Below are positions 1 through 10,597 of a stretch of 64,000 nucleotides of DNA, one piece after another. The translations under genes were made by a program, and so were the position numbers. Under the pieces are notes generated by a model. It ran no database searches and was not told where the DNA came from. It worked only from the letters and a program-made list of their open reading frames with translations. The stretch is from Oryzias latipes (Eukaryota; Chordata; Actinopteri; Beloniformes; Adrianichthyidae): NCBI RefSeq assembly GCF_002234675.1, contig NC_019880.2, forward strand, positions 14,125,756 to 14,189,755. Direction: 5' to 3'. Position 1 is the stretch's first letter. Every line of letters begins with the position of its first letter.

Positions 1-1854
1 TCTCTCTATGGTTTCACGTTCTGGCGGTTCCTCTGGATGCAGATATGGGAAACTGCTAGCAACAACAAACCGAATGGATTCAAACATAACATTTCAATGC
101 ACCGACAAGTTTTAAACTCTTTATGAAGCTTTCTCGATTCCAAATCTACTGTTAGGAATACAATATGTTTAACTCTGATTCTTTAGTGGAAGCCATTTGC
201 AGGTAATAAATGAGCAAAAAATAAGTTTTTTCTTAATTCTTTCTATGCGGAAGTGGAAAATGAAGTCAAATATCTTAGAGACATTAATAAAACTTAAGTA
301 TACCTAAAGGAATGAGATCTCTTCCTAAGCGAATGAGTTATGAGTGTTTAAACATGTGGTCATACTTCCACCTTGTGGGTGGAAAAGGTATGCATGAGTA
401 TTTATTAACACAAAGTACACCCTGAAAATTAAAATGAACAATCCTACAGAATAATCCAGAAAAGGCTTATGAAATTACTAGCACCTAGAATTACGGTAAT
501 TTACAGACTGAAAAAAATGGAAAATGAACAAAATGTTTTAAATTTAATTTAGATGAGCATTAAAGACAATCAAGTTGTTCTATTTAACCAAGTAGATGGT
601 TGTTCCTGATTTTTTTGTTCATGTTATTTTCTTCAAATAACAACAAATTACAGATTTAATGTAGCGTTGGTGAATGTAAACTCTCTAGAAATATGCATTT
701 TCATCTTACTTGAGGCTACATTCATCCTTAGAAACTAAGGGAAATAGTTGGTGGTCTGAAAAAATAAAATCCTGAACTGCAATCACTTGACAGTAATTAA
801 AATGGTATTATTCGTTCTCTCTAAAGGTCTGACAAACATCCTCTGCTCCCGATGAACAAAGAGAGCCTTGATTTTCACGTCTCCTGTGGAGCTGCTGTTC
901 TCATCCTGCTGGAATGCAGACTGCAAACGTTTGTGGTTATCCTTGTTTCATTTGTACTTCAACCGTACGTTCTTGAAGATGGAAACTCAGAGGAACATAC
1001 GACGCAAGAACGCATAACAATAAACTGGGAAGGAAAAATCCAGTATGGAGCGCTGCAAAGAAAGCTGGATTTTAGATTACGTAACAAAGGAAACGGGCTT
1101 TTCGGATCAGGTTCAGATGTCGGTATCCAGAGCCAATAAAAAGAGACTACTGTTAGAGGCTATTTCATAAAGAACACGCAAAAGACAAAAGATGCCAAGA
1201 ACAACAGAAAGCTGGACCAATACATCAGCGGTAAGTAAATATTATGCTGCAGGATTTGGTACCTCGAAATGTTCCAATGTGCCACTGATGACTGACCCTG
1301 CTGGAATTTTGGGACGCAATCATTGTTGATGTTTAAGAGAAAATTAATGGCTGAGGTTTTAATTTGAGCTCAATTTCTGAACTTTAAATGAGCTGAAAAT
1401 GAGACTGCAAAGTTATGCACTTAAGCTGCGTCACCGAGTGGCGCGTTGTGTCTATAAAGGAAGGGAAAAATAAACTTTCCCTGACTTTAAAGGGCCATAT
1501 TAGAGCGTGTGACTGACGACATGTCACAAACGCAGACATCGCCGAAGTTTGAAAAATTGTGTGTGTGTGTGGGGGGGGGTTCCAGACCCCAAAAATTAAT
1601 ATTTCATGCAACGTTTACAGTTGTATGTCTATGAAGACTCTCATTCATCCAGGTTGGTTCCATTGTAGTAGGTTTGTTCTGTTTGGCAGATGCAGATAGA
1701 CTCAAAGACAAGAGCCTGAGGCAAATATGACTCCACCCACTGTGTGCCAATAAATCACACTTACACTCTGAGTCAGGAAGTGATCCGTCAGGATGACAAT
1801 GTTGCCTAATTCATGCGGCTTGTACCCCCGACGCGGCTTGTGTATGTATAAAAT

Positions 1855-1926
1855 TAGTTAAACACGTGAAAATGGGTGGGTGCGGCTAATAATCGGGTGC
1901 GCTTTGTAGTCCGGAATTTACGGTAA
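1855..1926. repeat. Fragment of a MITE with a CCGGACTA-type terminus
   Basis: The segment ends in GTAGTCCGGAATTTACGGTA, which resembles the terminus of the fuller element at 2105-2686. The matching opposite end was not found, so it is probably a truncated or diverged copy. Confidence 0.4.
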
Positions 1927-2104
1927 ATGAAACTACCCTTTAACAGACAATATCCTTTTTTTTCTGACTTTTTATTTTAAGCATAAAAAGAGGATGGAGA
2001 GGATGATGACACCTGTGATGACACCTGTGCGTGTCAAAATAAAAGCTGTGAGTTTGTCTTGTCACAATTCTATTCCTCCTTCATCGTAGCATTTTGTCAA
2101 TGAT

Positions 2105-2686
2105 TACTGTATTTTCCGGACTATAAGTCGCCCTTTTTTTCATAGTTTGGCAAGGGGTGCGACTTATACTCCGCAGCGACTTATATTAGAAATAAATTAA
2201 AATAAATACATTGTTAACCCTCCTGTTATGTTCATTTGTGAGGAACAGAGATGATGTTCCTGGGACAATATGATGTATGAGGTATGTTAAGTGTTAGGAG
2301 TATGTTAAGTGACTCAGAGAATCAGCAAACCTTTTTTTTACAGTAAGATCTTGAAGGCTAAAAACATAATATTCTTTTTTCCAATGATTTCAGAGATTCA
2401 GAAATGCAATAAAAATGACAACTGTTTCTACAAATACAGGATGAAAACAGAGTATTAGTTGGCCAATGATGCTTCATGAAAAGAATAAATAAATAAGTTT
2501 GAGAAAAAATTACTGTGAAATTATTAGATAAACAGTCTGCTATGATTGTGTCATATAAGGTTGTGAAAGTTAAAATGCGACTTATAGTCCAGTGCGACTT
2601 ATCTGTGTTTTTTTCTACTTTATAATGCATTTTTGGGCTGGTGCGACTTATACTCCGGTGCGACTTATAGTCCGGAAAATACGGTA
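2105..2686. mobile_element. MITE with CCGGACTATAAGTCGC terminal inverted repeats
   Basis: The left end reads ATTTTCCGGACTATAAGTCG and the right end CGACTTATAGTCCGGAAAAT, its reverse complement. Sub-terminal copies of GCGACTTATA occur repeatedly near both ends. It has no coding capacity, as expected for a short non-autonomous DNA transposon; this terminus is widespread in fish genomes. TA is present at both outer ends and may be the target duplication. Confidence 0.8.
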
Positions 2687-2689
2687 TTT

Positions 2690-2771
2690 GCCTACATCTG
2701 ATAGACCGGTCCGTGAAAACTTTGTGTGACGTCATACCGGTCCGTGGTGTTAAAAAGGTTGGGGATCACTG
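2690..2771. mobile_element. hAT-type transposon end (fragment)
   Basis: Contains two copies of ACCGGTCCGTG and finishes with AAAGGTTGGGGATCACTG, the reverse complement of the common hAT terminus CAGTGNTCCCCAACCTTT. The other end was not identified. It abuts the preceding MITE, so one element may have inserted into the other. Confidence 0.6.
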
Positions 2772-3275
2772 TTTTATACTGTTTTTTTCTTTGTGATTAG
2801 AAAAGTGTCTAATTTTAATGTATTCGGGTATTGTTGGAAGTAGTGTAGGAAAAAAAAGTTCTTATATTTGAATGCAACAGCACACATTCCTTGATTTGGT
2901 TCACCTTCAGCTAATTGAAACTGACCCAAATTGGTAGAAGCCAGAGTGTGATTTGTTTGCTTTACATGTACATAAAAAGCAAATAGAGAGGACAACATCA
3001 AGAGAAACTGACAGTTTTCCAGAAATGATTTACTCCCTGATCGATTTTATAACTTTTTATCAACATAATCAACATCCTATCAACAAGTTTTCAACCAATC
3101 CTGCTGTTACTCCTATAACTACTGTAGATCTTTTTTTTTAATTATTTCTCTCTTCTTTGCATCCCTAGTTCAAGTTGAGCAAAAGGATGTCATATTTACA
3201 GTAAAACAAGTTCAAAAACAGACAACTTCATAGACTCAAACTGGGACATCAGGTGAGGCAAATATTTCCACTTAC

Positions 3276-4902
3276 TATGCAGATTCATGGTTGCCTGGAC
3301 AGGTCATGTAAGGCACATATGCTGCAATGGACTGGATCTGCCTCATGAACTCATCTCCAATCCTGGCATTGTCCTGCACACAGAGTCATTACGGGTGACG
3401 CCAACCGTTTCCTATGAAGACATCGTTTCATTTTGCTCAAATCACTGATCCTAAATAAACGAGTCCTTTTCCAGACGGCTACAGAAAGTGGATATCAGCC
3501 CGCAGAACCACTCAGGTATGCCTAGAGCTGGGCGGTTTATTACAGCTTTAATGTCTTTTACTTACAACCAGACACATTCCTTTTCTCTGTTTTTCTCTTT
3601 ATAATATCAGTCAAGCTGCAAGACGTACTCACGCATTCCAGCGGGGAACATTATGTGAATGACTTACGGTTAGCCATTTTTGTGGAGGCCTGCTGATTCT
3701 AATCTCTTCTTTTTTGATTATTTCAAAAACAAACATAAATCACTCATCTGAGAAAAAATAATCTCAGCATCCGAGATGAAGCTATTTCATCTAGATTTTA
3801 AAGATGACAAGTGGGAGGAGCTAAGACGTTCTTGGAACTTGGGATGCAAAGCTTTGCATGGCACCACTTCATTCATCAAATACTTGGGTGACATCGACAG
3901 ACGTCTCATCTTTCAGCAAAGGCTTAGAGCATCTCGCAGTAATGATGATCACAAGTCTCCACTGCACTGGGGAGATTGTAAAGGCGCTGATGATAAACAG
4001 TTTTTGGGTTTGTGGGTGAGGTAGACAGAGGAAGGCGACGTGACTACTAAGAATTAACAATAAGCCGTAAATCTGGCTTGTAGGAGAGATGACTTACCTC
4101 ATGCATATCATAGGCAAAGTCCCCTATTAAAAAAAAAACATGCACAGATTAGAAAAGTTGTGGGGATTTAAAGTTTTTAAAACCTAACAGATGAGTTTAG
4201 GGAAACAAATGATTTTTAAAATATTCTCCTCCATCAGTAGATGATATGAAATGGTCTAGCTAGAAATATTGGAACAACAAAGCAAGTATAGTTTATCACT
4301 GCAACATGTGTTTTAATTCACACACAGAAAAACAACGTGTTCTTTTAAATGGATAGGGCCAATATTTTGAATTCTACTTTTGCATTTTTTTGAAAACCTT
4401 CTTGGACTTTGGTTATTATTCCAGATTAAAATCATTGTTACACTTCTTCGATAGTGCAAAATAAAAGAACACAAACTTGTCAAAAACACGTTTTCCAAAA
4501 ATTTTACTTTTGACAATAACTGTTACTTTATAGGTCATCATATCCCTGGTTCACCTTTAGCAGTCTTGCCGGTATGGGGATTTTTTCCCTGGCATTTACA
4601 TTTTTTTTATGCCCTGCATCCTGATTGGCTGTTGACCTTGTCAATCAGTTTTCTCTGTGCCATGTCTCCTGTACAGAATGTGTTCATGTTACATACATCT
4701 TTGATCTTTGTTTTCATTCTATAAAACTGGACCGATTTTTCTAAAATTTTGAACTTTGAACAACATTAGTGTCTGTCTTAAAACATCTATAATCCTTCTT
4801 TGTAGATTTCAACTTTAATGGGTTATTTTTAGAATGAACGTCTAGCAATAAACAAGGAACCACTGTAAATGGAAAAAAAATACTTTTTGCAAAACAGTAA
4901 CA

Positions 4903-4935
<33 letters not shown>

Positions 4936-5765
4936 TTAAAATGATGGCAGAAATCCTTACCAATATGCAGGATGACGTCATACATTCCCATCTGAGTGTC
5001 CTTTTGCAGTCGAGAGAGAGACTGAGGGTTCTCGTTGCCCAGATCCCCATAGAGAGCAAATCTGGGACTAAAACTAGAGCTGTCATTCAGAGCAGTGAAG
5101 GAGAACACGTCACTCCAGCCCTCATCACTGCCACAGTGGTAGACTGATTTAAAAACAAACAGAAATAGCAACACAAGGTGTCAAGATGGTGTTTTGATTT
5201 CTGATGAGCTACAAGCGAACACAAACCACAACACTACGCACCATGAGTAGCAGCAGGTTTGAGGCCTATGAGAGTAACCCGATGGATGAACATCTTCCTC
5301 TTCTCCTTTCCAGAGTCTACAAACAAAGCAGAACTGCCTTTGGCGATCAGCTTGAACATTCGACCGCCTAGAAGGCCATACTCCACCGTGCTCTCCGTCT
5401 TATTAAAGGTGGTCCAGGTTACCACCATAGAGCCTGGTACTCCTGTGCAGGGAGATGAGATACTCGGTGACTATAAAATGGTTTAATTCATCCAAAACTT
5501 TGCAAAAGCAAGAAGATTGCAATCTTTTGTAGATCAAAAGTATCACTTCAGACCACTTCAGTGACAAGGTTTATATATTTATGTCTACCTAGGATGCACA
5601 AAAGTCATATATTAAAAGACATTTTGGGAAAAAAATAACACTTTACTTTGTCCACTCCTTACCTGCATAAGAAAGATGAACCTGCTCTGGCTGGGTCCAA
5701 ATAGGAGGGACACCATGCACCAGAAAGGGTGCAAAGCCCAAGAGCAGACAAGCAGCAGACAGCAT
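3276..5765 (-). CDS. acp7: acp7, purple acid phosphatase type 7 (5' part, gene continues left of the window)
   Basis: Acid phosphatase of the metallophosphoesterase (iron/zinc purple acid phosphatase) family, expected to hydrolyse phosphomonoesters after secretion or lysosomal sorting. Coding exons on the minus strand: 5663-5765, 5242-5442, 4961-5143, 4098-4123, 3276-3373. All have GT/AG ends and the reading phase is continuous, giving about 203 residues. Exon 1 starts with a signal peptide (MLSAACLLLGFAPFLVHG) and PEQVHLSYAG. Exon 2 is the N-terminal fibronectin-like domain (GSMVVTWTTF). Exon 3 holds the first metal motif GDLG, the 26-nt exon 4 the GDFAYD motif, and exon 5 CPGNHE. I chose the ATG at 5765 because a splice acceptor lies at 5777/5778; an in-frame upstream ATG at 5831 would fall in that intron. 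The C-terminal half (His-rich GHRPMYC and AHEH motifs) was not found between 1 and 3275. Identity is strong; completeness outside the window is unknown. Confidence 0.9.
4905..4934. repeat. Poly-C run of 30
   Basis: Thirty consecutive C on the plus strand (G on the acp7 sense strand), 27 bp downstream of the donor of acp7 exon 3. It produces artificial poly-Pro and poly-Gly open frames. The assembled length may be inexact. Confidence 0.95.
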
Positions 5766-5777
5766 TCTAACAGCGGC

Positions 5778-7034
5778 CTGGATGTCACGATGAGCACACA
5801 GAAGAAGACAGAAGCAAGACCAGATCATCACATGACCCTGAAGACTTTGACGCAGAAAACCAGAACATTAGAAGCATCATCACATGACATGTGGGAATCT
5901 GAGAAGCTTCACAACTGTCCCAGGAAATAAGGAAACATCAGCAGAACAAGTTGATGAAAGTGCAGAAGCTCAGCAGCAGGAGAACCTAAACAGATCATGT
6001 GACAACAAAAACAGCTGATCTGGTTTATTTTTGTCATTGTGCATGCAGTAAATGCTTCAAACACACAGGTCAGAACTTGCCTCTGTTCAATAAGTGGAAA
6101 AAAAACAAAACAGAATGAACGTCAGGACACTGATGATGCCATTTACAGTTCAAAACAACGGTAGGAAATAAAGGCTAAGTAAAGAACACAAGAGCAAGGA
6201 TTACAGAGAAACTAAGTCGAGCAGCTTTAACGAGATATTTGGTCTTTAAATCAGCTCAATTATTAGGTCAACGGTCGCTAGAGGGGGCGCGCGGAAGGAT
6301 ATTTGAGTCGAGAATGGGCTGATTCATCCAGGAAGGATCCAAACATTCAAAGCACCCCCGAATAACAGCGCGGCTTATCACCAGTGTAAGTGAGTGTGAA
6401 AACGACGTTGCTTATTTGTTTAAAATTAATATTTGTTGCTACTTCCGTGTGTCCGGAAACTACGACTTTGTTTAATGGGAGAATGCTAAGTCTCACCCAT
6501 TCTCTCGCGTTGCTAGCTTTAGAGCTGACGGTGTTGTTACCCGAAACCGGCTTCAAATATCGCTTTTCTGCTATATTTACGCCCTGAATTCCTCTTATTT
6601 AGAGTCATTTGAAAAAACTTACAGTTTATGAAAACATGTCCAAGAAGGGCAGAAAAGCCAGGGGTTGGTTATAAGCTGAACAAACTCTAAACTTCAAAAC
6701 ACGTCTACGTCATTCGTAAAAAGCACAACAAAACCGAAGGGGATTATGGGACATTGTGTTTTGTAACAGATTTGGCACATTAGATGAAGAACAAACAAAT
6801 GAAGATTTGTTAAGTTAAACACGTAAACTAGTTACATCAATGCAGGTGCCTGATTAGTCAGTTTTTGTCTTTTTATTTTTATTTTTTAAATAAATCATCA
6901 TACATGAATTTAAGCTGCTCCAAAAGGGTGTTTTCAAATGAATAATAAATAAATAATAACAAGTTTTTAGAGAAAATATAATTTAAAGCATGTTTAGGTA
7001 AGTTTTTGTATTGTTTTATTTTGTTTTAGATTAA
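5778..7034. promoter_or_regulatory. Shared 5' region between divergent acp7 and katnbl1
   Basis: The start codons of acp7 (minus) and katnbl1 (plus) lie about 1.27 kb apart, facing away from each other. On the minus strand an acceptor at 5777/5778 implies an acp7 5' non-coding exon upstream. On the plus strand a GC-rich, CpG-containing patch at 6270-6390 ends in a donor-like GTAAGTGAG after 6385, a plausible end of a katnbl1 non-coding first exon, which would splice to the acceptor at 7029/7030. No TATA box is assigned. The boundaries of any promoter are inferred. Confidence 0.5.
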
Positions 7035-8657
7035 ATGGATTCTGACAGTGAAGAGAGAAACAGTCATGGTTTGGATCATCCTGTCAGTTGGCACAAACCA
7101 CAGGACAAAGGCAGTTTTGGAACAACAACCAAACAGGTCAGATATTTATTTGTAGAAATAGATCTTAAATCCAAGAGTCTTAAGCATGATCACTTTAACT
7201 GTACGTTTACATTTCAGAGTAAAAGTGACAGCAATGAAGAGTTCTACAAAAAGAGGTATCCTGTACAACGATAGTTCTTTATTATTTTCCCTTTTTTGCT
7301 GTGTGTTTAGGTTTGTTTTCAATGTTTTTATCCCATTAAGGTATCCAATTAGTCGCTCCGGCAACAACCCAGGCAGAGTAAAGAGAGTAGTGTCATGTAA
7401 GCGGAAAACTCATCATCTAACGGTGGTCAGAAGGAAGCAGCACGCATCTGAGAGGACCTTTGAAGCAGCAAACAAGGAGAACAACATGGCAGTTTTGCAG
7501 GACGCGCAGCAAGAAATGTTTCACTGGGACTCATTAGAGCACTCGCAAAACATCAATAATAACCACAAGACTAGTCTAACTGGTTCTGAGCACACAGGCT
7601 ACAGTTTATTCACTGAGGTTACTATCACAGGTCTCTCTTCTGTTTTATTTAGTTCAGGTTTTTTCTTTTTCTTTATATGAAACTTTCTAAACTTATCTTG
7701 TTTTTCAGCTGTCGAAGGATCATAAAACTATGGTGGATGTTCTGTTTGGAAGACATTTAAGGTTAAAGGTGGCTTTCACACTCTGGCAGAGAAATGCTGA
7801 AGAGCTGTTGACATTCTTTCTGAAGTTTGTATTGTTTTTTTTTTTTTTTAGACATTTCATACATTTTGTTTTTGTAAAAATGTCAAAGTGACATTTTATC
7901 TTTTAACAGAATTCAAGACATTGGTGTGGTTGTTGACTTTCTCCCCATAATTTGTAAATGGTAGGTGTAGAATATACAGAAGATTTGAAACACAAGCAAA
8001 GAACATAAATCATACTTCACCATTTGTCCTTATTGGCAGCATTGATGAAGACTCTTCAAAGATGACCATTGGATCCTGTGTGGACCTGTTTCCTCTGATT
8101 AGGAAAGTCCTCAACACTAAATATGAAGAGTGAGTCTTCCTTTTGACTTTCATTTTTTGTTTCTCTTAGCAGAACTACTTCAGAATAAAATGCATTATGC
8201 AAATGGAACAGCAAACAATCCATGAATGATCGCTGACTTTTCTTCATTTAGGTATCTTATTGTTGGCTTAAAGTGGGTCCATTCAGTTGTAAGAAAATGG
8301 AAGAAGGAGCTACAGACAAGCGGCTACAGTGGAACAACTCCTCCTCTGATGGATGTGTAAGATTTTTCATTCTGATAAACTCATCTTCAGCGCCTGTTTT
8401 AAATGAAAAATAAAATAATTTTATGGTTTCAGAAATTTTCAGGTTTTTAATCAGCAGTTGTGGGAGTTATGGCAGGAGAAACCTTTGCTGAAATCTGGTC
8501 CGGAAGTTGCGACAAAAATGATAAAAGTCAGTGCAGAAATATACTATTGTTGCGTTTATACAGATTGTTTCCTTTCTTAATGTTAACAATGTTTTTTCTT
8601 TATTTTCCCTCCTAGTTTATTGAGTCTTTCCTGTTTCAACTCAACCAGCACAGATAA
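7035..8657 (+). CDS. katnbl1: katnbl1, katanin regulatory subunit B1-like 1
   Basis: Regulator of the microtubule-severing enzyme katanin; in mammals the protein binds katanin A-type subunits through a con80-like C-terminal domain and is largely nuclear. Coding exons: 7035-7136, 7218-7255, 7341-7617, 7709-7824, 7910-7960, 8040-8129, 8252-8356, 8433-8526, 8616-8657. All junctions are GT-AG and phases join without a break, giving 304 residues, the same length I recall for human KATNBL1. The N-terminal third is basic and low in conservation (RVKRVVSCKRKTHH, then ANKEN). From about residue 140 the con80-like helical domain follows (VDVLFGRHLRLKVAF, IQDIGVVVDFLPI, YLIVGLKWVHSVVRKW, ending FLFQLNQHR). 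The start ATG lies five bases after an acceptor, so the 5' UTR is mostly in an upstream exon. A possible polyadenylation signal ATTAAA is at 8818. The gene looks intact. Confidence 0.95.
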
Positions 8658-8817
8658 GCTTCCAAATGACAACTGCTGCAATTAGACACATTTCATTCAT
8701 TGTACTGTATTCAAGTTCCTTCAAACACTGAAGACATGCTTTTATAGTTGCTTCAGTGACAGATTTATCTAACTATGAAAGTTTTGTATTGTAAAAAATG
8801 TTTGTATTATGTGAACA

Positions 8818-8823
8818 ATTAAA
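8818..8823 (+). terminator. Likely katnbl1 polyadenylation signal
   Basis: ATTAAA about 160 bp after the katnbl1 stop codon and followed by T-rich sequence. It is the first good hexamer downstream; the cleavage site is not determined. Confidence 0.5.
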
Positions 8824-10597
8824 GGTTATCAATATTTTACTTTAAAAAATGTAATGTTAACATATTTTCTTGATAAATTTTATTATAATAAAAAATATTT
8901 CTCTGTCAATTTTCTCTTTTATATACCATTTTTTTCGATTTCAGCATTGCGGTTGTGTTTATTTTTTGCTTTATCGGCACAGACAACACATTTATTAAGT
9001 TATATTACATAAAATAATGAATACCGAAGTGCACAATGCATTACCACCTATGCAGATTTATATGAAACTTTTGAGGTGAGGGGTTGTATCTTAAGAGTGT
9101 CTTTGTTCTCCCAGGAAAGCCAAAATAAAACTAAATGAAGGGAGTTGGAAGATAAGAAAACATTACATTTTAAACTCTTCATAAAATGTACTGCTTGGAG
9201 CACAGAGATACCACAAAGCACAAAAATTTAAATGACAGCTTTGGTATCATGAAGAAAAATATATGCTAAGTGCATCTAATGCAATCCAACCCATGAATAT
9301 CAGAAAAAAAAACTTCTTCTGTCTTTAAGGTATGCATGCTAAAGCAGAAGGTGCCTTCCCATAAGTTAGATCTGCAGGGATGAGTGTTTCAGAATAGATT
9401 TGTCACAAACAAAAAGATAAATTGAGTTAATTTGTTTGAAATCATATTGATATTTGTGCATCTAAATTTGACCCAAAAAAATAAAAAATTTGACAAACTC
9501 AATGGCCTAGTGGAAGAGAGAGTCTATCCTGAGACTGTTGGGTCATAGGTTAAAATCCCCAGTGAAGTCTTATCTAGAACCATTGCCTTCCTGCTTGACA
9601 CTCAACATTAGGGAGTTGGATTGGGGGAGTTAAACTACCAATAGGTTCCCAGGCGCAGTTTTGTCTCCAGCTGACCGTTCGCTCCCCCATGGGGATGTGA
9701 CAAATGCACACCTAATGAGACAAACCTTAACTTTAATATGCAATTGCCCTTAAAAATTAAATTAAACTTAAATTTAAATGTTTAATTTAAAATTAAATGT
9801 GCTCTTAATTGGCCGGCAGAATTCAGTTGAGAGAGCAAATTCTGTGGAATTTCTTTTATCTTATTTTTATCCCCCTTGGCCATGCTTGTGCTACCATGGT
9901 CTCATATTCGCTATCATATTACTTTTCGTGCAAACTCTGTAAAGAGTTTAAGAATCTTTCTTATACATTAAATACAGGGGGTCCCCTTTAGTGAGAATGT
10001 AAAAGGTGAGTTGTGTTTGAACATATGACAGAGATGGTCTTTTTAATGACAAACCAAATCATTTTTAAAAAAAAGTGTCACACTCATAAAATATAAACAT
10101 TTTGCATGATCAAATAATAGATCATATTTGAAACCTTCTCCTCTGATGAACAAGGAAAAACCAAACTCCTATGAAGTTTTTGATAAAAGTTGGAAGCCTT
10201 TCCCTTCAGCTTTATTGTCTTTAATTGATCTTGGAACTCCCTCCACTGCTGTGACTTCAGTAAGTCCGACTTCCCACGTGGGATTATCTCATTTGACACA
10301 GATAAGTGGGAGTTTAGAGCACAGTGAGGATAAAGTCCAACTGTAGGTGGGCAGCGGAGGCTGAAGGTCTGTGAATCTGAACTCTGCTGACGTGTTTACA
10401 TTCTGATAACCTTTATTCAGATCCAACAAATGAGCACAAAGCTAGAGAAAACCCGGTAGATGACATTAGCTAATCTTTACATTCTGATTCTTTGTTCGAG
10501 AGGTTTGCATTATTAGCTGGATTTTGTTTCATCTTTACTGCTACTTTGTTGCGTGGTGCACTAACTCGTCTGAGCTGACAGAAGAAGACAGTAAAGG
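8824..10597. other. Intergenic, katnbl1 to fibrinogen-like gene
   Basis: AT-rich DNA without a recognisable gene. It holds a tRNA-derived SINE (9500-9745) and an AT-only inverted segment around 9755-9800 made of TTAAATT-type repeats. The last 200 bases precede the fibrinogen-like gene and presumably contain its promoter; no clear TATA box was identified. Confidence 0.6.
9500..9745 (+). repeat. tRNA-derived SINE-like element
   Basis: Starts with an A-box-like TGGCCTAGTGG and, about 40 bases on, a B-box-like GGTTAAAATCC, the spacing of a pol III promoter from a tRNA ancestor. The remainder (CAGGCGCAGTTTTGTCTCC and onward) looks like a SINE body. No poly-A tail or clear target duplication was seen. 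Confidence 0.65.

Larger units (their letters stand above)
1..3275. other. Repeat-rich stretch, probably a long acp7 intron
   Basis: No convincing exon was found on either strand. The last visible acp7 exon ends in a normal donor (3275), so this is most likely intron. The first 50 bases can be read on the minus strand as a weakly ACP7-like peptide rich in Glu, Pro and Arg, but this is too poor to call. The region carries DNA-transposon fragments (separate entries), a GT/poly-G tract near 1560-1579 and AT-rich sequence. A 95-codon open frame at 852-1139 (plus) resembles nothing I know. Confidence 0.5.

Noticed and set aside
1..50. Possible further acp7 exon at the left edge
   Set aside because: The minus-strand reading is only loosely like the family and the exon expected before it was not found.
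852..1139. 95-codon open frame near the left edge
   Set aside because: No similarity recognised, opposite strand to acp7 and surrounded by repeats.
4829..5174. Poly-Gly and poly-Pro open frames
   Set aside because: They are produced by the 30-base C run; the true coding frame here is acp7 exon 3 on the minus strand.
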